Shown here one piece after another: positions 14,523 to 17,752 of a DNA stretch of 17,752 nucleotides. The stretch is from NCBI GenBank assembly GCA_023436685.1, contig JAEZIL010000299.1, positions 1-17,752 on the forward strand, given 5' to 3'. How positions within the stretch are numbered: the stretch's first letter is position 1; the number at the start of each line of letters is the position of its first letter. The position numbers and the translations under genes were made by a program. The notes below the pieces were generated by a model. The model was given only the letters and a program-made list of their open reading frames with translations. It searched no databases and was not told the DNA's origin. The stretch is from Bacteroidota bacterium. Its GTDB lineage: Bacteria > Bacteroidota > Bacteroidia > Chitinophagales > Chitinophagaceae.

Positions 14523-15983
14523 CTAGCGGGACAGTACGAATGGTATTGTTTGTACTGAACCTTCGCTATATATTTTCAGGGTATAAATACCGTCGGGTAA
14601 ATTGCCGGGTAGTATTACTTCCCCGTTAGTTGCCTGAATATCATTCTTAACTATTTGACCCATATTATTTACAAGCGATAATTTCTTATCATTTAAACCA
14701 GCAGTGTTCAATGTAAACCGGCCGTTATTCGGGTTAGGGTAAAGCGATATTAATTGATTTTTAGTTTGAGTTGTTGTAGATGATGGAGTAGGGTCGACGT
14801 AAATTCTCAAAGTGTTATAGTAATTATAAGTAAAACCGGGTGGGAGACACGTAGAATCCACCAGTCTTACCCTAATATCATGTATACCTGTATCATTAAT
14901 AGTTGGCTTAAAGCTAAAGCGTCCATTTGGTTGCGATGAGTACTGATTTTCATAAACAATACTAGCGCCAGGTAAAACTGAATCACAATTATCGTGAAAT
15001 AGCCAGTTTCCTTCTGCACCATAGGTAAAATGGAAACTGAGGCTATCATTAGCATGTGCAGTGACAAAATATCCATTGTATTTGCAATTATAAAAATCAC
15101 CATAAGACAACCAGCGCTCAATTTCACCTCTTATTGGAGCAGGCATAATATGAATGATCTGATTGCGGGTAACCATACCTAATAGTTTTCCATTGCGGTA
15201 TTCGTATGTTTTAAAAGCAATAACAGCTGTACCGGATTCGCCCGCATTAAAGGATACATCGCCTGTATGCCTGTTGAACCTAAAAGTGTTATTAGTGTGG
15301 AAAGGATTAGTAATAATAGAATATGGAAAAAACATACCCATTTTGAATGGTATAGGTATTGTTGCACTGCATAAACTATCAGCAGTAAGCGGGCGGTCTA
15401 CCTCGGTGATAAGGAGGTCTCCATCGGGATCTATCTGTTCGCTACGAAACATAAAGGGTTGACCCTCCCCGCAGTAAGCCACAGCATCGCTGGCAAAAAA
15501 GGGCGATGAATTATTGCGGTTAGTACCCGTATTATTAAACGTAGTTTCCAGATAAAATTTAGCGGGCTCCAGGCTTAAGCTTTTGGTCATGGTGTCGGCC
15601 ACTACTGATATATTCCATGAATTGCATTGGGCGGGCAATGTAACAATTGCAGAGTAGCGCCATATACGGTAGCCACGAATAGCGCCAGGTTCTGAGCAAT
15701 TGGTGGGATATTGCGAACAGCCCATCTGCGCTACGTTGCCCCTGTTGTTGGTCTTAGTTAGGAGTGTAGTAAATGATAAGGTACTGTTGCAAGGATTATT
15801 GAAACAGGCAGGTATGGTAGGTGGTTCTTGTCCGCCGGCACAATCGAGATAGAGGTTGGCATAAAAGCGGTAAGTAGAGTCGGCTATATGTTCGTATGTT
15901 ATTTCGCCACCCGAAAAAATTGCTTTTTGCGCGAAAGATGTGCAATTGAATAGTAACAGAATAAATACTAAGGGATATTTCAT
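14523..15983 (-). CDS. T9SS-exported surface protein, complete
   Basis: 486 residues. Signal peptide MKYPLVFILLLFNCTSFAQ, then a domain opening GGEITYEHIADSTYRFYANL with many Cys residues, a middle domain with YSIITNPFHTNNTFRF, one Ig-like/beta-sandwich repeat (about 293-400, with LPGASIVY and DTGIHDIRVRLVDSTC), a Ser/Thr-rich linker (PTPSSTTTQTK) and a type A T9SS sorting domain (about 411-486, SLYPNPNNGRFTLN to IPFVLSR). Export is thus by Sec and then the type IX system, ending on the surface or outside. The GGEITYE family is often seen in large Bacteroidota surface proteins (recalled), but no enzyme motif or ligand can be named. Its architecture and last seven residues match the partial gene at 16335. 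The start is fixed by the signal peptide. It converges on the DUF922-like gene with no visible hairpin between. Confidence 0.88.
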   Translation of the reverse strand: MKYPLVFILLLFNCTSFAQKAIFSGGEITYEHIADSTYRFYANLYLDCAGGQEPPTIPACFNNPCNSTLSFTTLLTKTNNRGNVAQMGCSQYPTNCSEPGAIRGYRIWRYSAIVTLPAQCNSWNISVVADTMTKSLSLEPAKFYLETTFNNTGTNRNNSSPFFASDAVAYCGEGQPFMFRSEQIDPDGDLLITEVDRPLTADSLCSATIPIPFKMGMFFPYSIITNPFHTNNTFRFNRHTGDVSFNAGESGTAVIAFKTYEYRNGKLLGMVTRNQIIHIMPAPIRGEIERWLSYGDFYNCKYNGYFVTAHANDSLSFHFTYGAEGNWLFHDNCDSVLPGASIVYENQYSSQPNGRFSFKPTINDTGIHDIRVRLVDSTCLPPGFTYNYYNTLRIYVDPTPSSTTTQTKNQLISLYPNPNNGRFTLNTAGLNDKKLSLVNNMGQIVKNDIQATNGEVILPGNLPDGIYTLKIYSEGSVQTIPFVLSR

Positions 15984-16010
15984 AGCCAGCTTCTACAGTG
16001 GAAAGACAAG

Positions 16011-16018
16011 CTAAAATA
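16011..16018 (-). promoter_or_regulatory. Candidate -7 element of the 486-residue T9SS protein gene
   Basis: TATTTTAG on the minus strand, 27 bases before ATG 15983, one base off TAnnTTTG. It is the same octamer as the one before the convergent DUF922-like gene. No clear -33 partner. Confidence 0.35.
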
Positions 16019-16033
16019 ATCAAAGGTTTGTAC

Positions 16034-16309
16034 CTAGCCGTATTTTACTATCTGCTGAATGAAACTGGTATGGTGGGTACGGAAGATAAGTGTGTAGATA
16101 CCTGCAAGAAATGAATTAATATCTATCTCAAGGTCGTCGTTTGGTTGTATATAATTCTCATAGCAAATGTTACCATTCATATCAACTACCATTACGGCAC
16201 ATTCTTCAGTTTCTTTATTCTTAATGTTGATCATACCCTTCGCACTTAAATCGTTAACAATGAGTTTCCATGAAAAAGCTATAATTCCCGTGCCAACGGA
16301 ATTATAGCT
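16034..16309 (-). pseudogene. Orphan T9SS sorting-domain remnant
   Basis: The minus-strand frame is open for 91 codons between a TAA at 16310-16312 and a TAG at 16034-16036. From about IVNDLSAKGMINIKN it reads as a T9SS C-terminal sorting domain: MINIKNKETEECAV, MVVDMNGNICYEN, LEIDINSFLAGIYTLIF, then SFIQQIVKYG. There is no cargo domain and no signal peptide; the only ATG (16234) lies inside the sorting domain. It differs in sequence from the sorting domains of both neighbours. The upstream end of the frame runs into the terminator hairpin of the next gene. It is best read as the 3' remnant of a deleted secreted-protein gene. A real 66-residue product cannot be excluded. Confidence 0.6.
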
Positions 16310-16311
16310 TT
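16273..16311 (-). terminator. Rho-independent terminator of the right-edge T9SS gene
   Basis: On the minus strand AAAGCTATAATTCC and GGAATTATAGCTTT form a 14-bp stem around a 9-base loop, ending in a run of Ts. It lies 23 bases after the stop at 16335-16337. Confidence 0.85.
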
Positions 16312-16334
16312 ACTCATAAAATTGCAGTTTCCTG

Positions 16335-17752
16335 CTATCTGCTTAGCACAAAAGGTATACTAAGTGGTACTTTACCTTTATAAGCCTTAAGTATATATCT
16401 TCCATTGGGAAGATCGGCAGGAAGCTGTATATATTTTATCAGTGTCCCTTTATATACTATCTGCCCTACAGCATTCAGTACTTCTACATTGCCTGTAAAG
16501 TTGGTTAACATGAAATGGCCATTGTTAGGGTTAGGGAAAAGCTTGACCTCCTGTTGCTCTGTTGTATTCACATTAAGGAATCCCGGAATGTAAATATGCA
16601 CGGTATCGGTATAGTGCGTGAGTGTAGCACAAGCAGTGTCAACAACATCGAAAAGAATAGTGTGCCATCCTGTATCGGCATAGGTGTTGGGTGTCCAATT
16701 AAGAGTGCCAACTACAGTATCTGTACCCTGGCCTGAATAACTAATAGAGGCACCCGGCAAGCTGCTCGCACGGTCATCGGTAACTATGTAGTGCACATTG
16801 GTATCGGCAGATTGTGCCTTGTAGCAAAAGCTCATTGGCCAGTTATACATGCCCAGCACTTTGTTGCCCAATGCTACACAATTATCAAAGCAGTCAAGCG
16901 TACCACCATCGAATGTGTCGCAAGCCGGAGACGGGATGTAGATATATATAGTGTCGGTATAGTGCCTATGTGCCACGCATGCAGTGTCAACAACATCGAA
17001 GACGAGCATGTGTATACCTGTATCTGCTAATGTGTTTGGTGTCCACGCGAATGTGCCCGTTACAGTATCGGAATTCTGCCCTGTATAAGTAACGGTAGCG
17101 CCTGGTATATTAATAGTGTGGTTGTCATTAACAATATAATGTACACCGGTATCACCCGCTTGCACGTTATAGCAAAAACTCATTGGCTGATCATACATGC
17201 CGGTAATAGTATCTGCAGATGCTGTGGAATTGGTAAAGCAACCAATGTTACCTCCTGAGAAAGTATCGCATGGTACATTCAGTACAATAATGCGAAGGTA
17301 GTGGCGAGTAGTATCTATAGGTTCCCAAACGCCACCGTTGCCTACAATTCCGTATGATTTGGTTGTAATGCCCAAAAGATAATTACCTGCTTGGGTAGGT
17401 ATAAAATTTAGTGTGGCATCACCAGAAGAATAAGTGGGAGGGGTTGTTTGGCTGAGGGTAAACGTATTGTTGGTTTGAAAAGGATTGGAAGGAATAGAAT
17501 AATCTGGAGTAGCTGATTGAAATGGCGCTGACGTTGGCGGGTTGCATGCGCCAGTGCTTGTAAGAATAGTGTCTATTTCAAATGAAAAAGAATCAACGCC
17601 CAGATCAAGACCATCAAGATGGATGCTGGCCGGCACCCCTTCGGGTACATAAAATATCTTGTTTTGGGCAAGGTATACAGACGAACCCATACTGCCGGCA
17701 TATGAAGCAATTTCATTTAGGGAATTTGAAATATAAAAAGGCTGAGATACTA
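16335..17752 (-). CDS. T9SS-exported surface protein with tandem repeats, 5' end missing
   Basis: The minus-strand frame runs without a stop to the right edge, giving 472 codons of the C-terminal part. The Met at 17690 is internal, because codons before it (ISNSLNEIASYAGS) are open and in style, so it should not be taken as the start. Order: a middle domain with YSIPSNPFQTNNTFTL, two tandem copies of a 116-residue beta-sandwich repeat, each with C-D-T-F-x-G-G, MSFCY, VHYIV, WTPNT, FDVVDTAC and YTDT, then a type A T9SS sorting domain (KLFPNPNNGHFML to IPFVLSR). It is a paralog of the 486-residue protein at 14523, which has one diverged copy of the repeat. The likely role is a surface or secreted adhesin-like protein; no catalytic motif is visible. 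Its terminator follows at 16273-16311. Confidence 0.85.
   Translation of the reverse strand, partial: VSQPFYISNSLNEIASYAGSMGSSVYLAQNKIFYVPEGVPASIHLDGLDLGVDSFSFEIDTILTSTGACNPPTSAPFQSATPDYSIPSNPFQTNNTFTLSQTTPPTYSSGDATLNFIPTQAGNYLLGITTKSYGIVGNGGVWEPIDTTRHYLRIIVLNVPCDTFSGGNIGCFTNSTASADTITGMYDQPMSFCYNVQAGDTGVHYIVNDNHTINIPGATVTYTGQNSDTVTGTFAWTPNTLADTGIHMLVFDVVDTACVAHRHYTDTIYIYIPSPACDTFDGGTLDCFDNCVALGNKVLGMYNWPMSFCYKAQSADTNVHYIVTDDRASSLPGASISYSGQGTDTVVGTLNWTPNTYADTGWHTILFDVVDTACATLTHYTDTVHIYIPGFLNVNTTEQQEVKLFPNPNNGHFMLTNFTGNVEVLNAVGQIVYKGTLIKYIQLPADLPNGRYILKAYKGKVPLSIPFVLSR
16575..16922 (-). repeat. Tandem repeat unit 2 of the right-edge T9SS protein (348 bases)
   Basis: This encodes CDTFDGGTLDCF to YIPGF and the first residues of the linker to the sorting domain. 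The 20-base block GCAGTGTCAACAACATCGAA recurs at 16633-16652, exactly 348 bases from its copy in unit 1, so the duplication is in frame and has kept its register. Confidence 0.85.
16923..17270 (-). repeat. Tandem repeat unit 1 of the right-edge T9SS protein (348 bases)
   Basis: This encodes 116 residues from CDTFSGGNIGCF to YIYIPSPA. The next unit follows without a gap. Shared residues include GMY..PMSFCY, VHYIV, GTDTV/NSDTV, WTPNT.ADTG and FDVVDTAC. Nucleotide identity is still visible, for example GCAGTGTCAACAACATCGAA (plus-strand reading) at 16981-17000. Confidence 0.85.

Noticed and set aside
17690..17690. Met at 17690 as start of the right-edge T9SS gene
   Set aside because: The frame stays open and protein-like to the window edge, and the signal peptide and N-terminal domain seen in the paralog are missing, so the gene begins outside.
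1..17752. CRISPR array, defence island, transposon, phage genes or tRNA
   Set aside because: I looked for regularly spaced repeats, transposase or integrase motifs and cloverleaf sequences and saw none. The only long repeats are coding repeats in the T9SS protein.

Overview
The window looks like ordinary chromosome of a Bacteroidota bacterium, most likely of the Chitinophagia/Sphingobacteriia side. The evidence is moderate-to-low GC, TAnnTTTG-type promoter elements upstream of several genes with little sign of purine-rich ribosome binding sites, several predicted lipoproteins, and secreted proteins ending in type IX secretion (T9SS) C-terminal sorting domains. I see no CRISPR array, transposase, phage gene, tRNA or rRNA.

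Layout, left to right. Positions 1-218 (minus) hold the N-terminus of a large TamB/DUF490-like envelope protein that runs off the left edge, with its own promoter. It diverges from a secreted prolyl oligopeptidase (399-2522). That gene converges, over one bidirectional terminator, on a minus-strand AsmA-like membrane-anchored protein (2555-4402). aspS follows divergently (4455-6224). Next is a small lipoprotein gene split by a single in-frame TAA (6306-6869), then a terminator, then purC (6984-7931) and hutU (7957-9612) as a probable two-gene unit. ispF (9700-10179) and a second small lipoprotein (10194-10643) end at a symmetrical bidirectional terminator. Facing them is a minus-strand pair: a 53-residue lipoprotein/membrane peptide (10983-11144) and a YtxH-like protein (10678-10956). 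lepA (11302-13098) is divergent from that pair.

A 308-base gene-free stretch after the lepA terminator (13150-13457) is rich in inverted and direct repeats. It precedes a secreted DUF922-like protein with an HEXXH motif (13458-14507). The right end is a minus-strand surface-protein locus: a complete 486-residue T9SS-exported protein (14523-15983), an orphan T9SS sorting-domain remnant (16034-16309), and the C-terminal 472 codons of a paralogous T9SS protein (16335 to the right edge) that carries a tandem 116-residue duplication.

The housekeeping genes (aspS, purC, ispF, lepA) are unrelated in pathway and appear to be separate transcription units with their own promoters and terminators. The accessory interest lies in the envelope and secreted proteins: the interrupted lipoprotein, the DUF922-like fusion with its repeat-rich upstream region, and the T9SS paralog pair. 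I do not see a convincing new multi-gene system. The best candidates for a second look are listed as findings.
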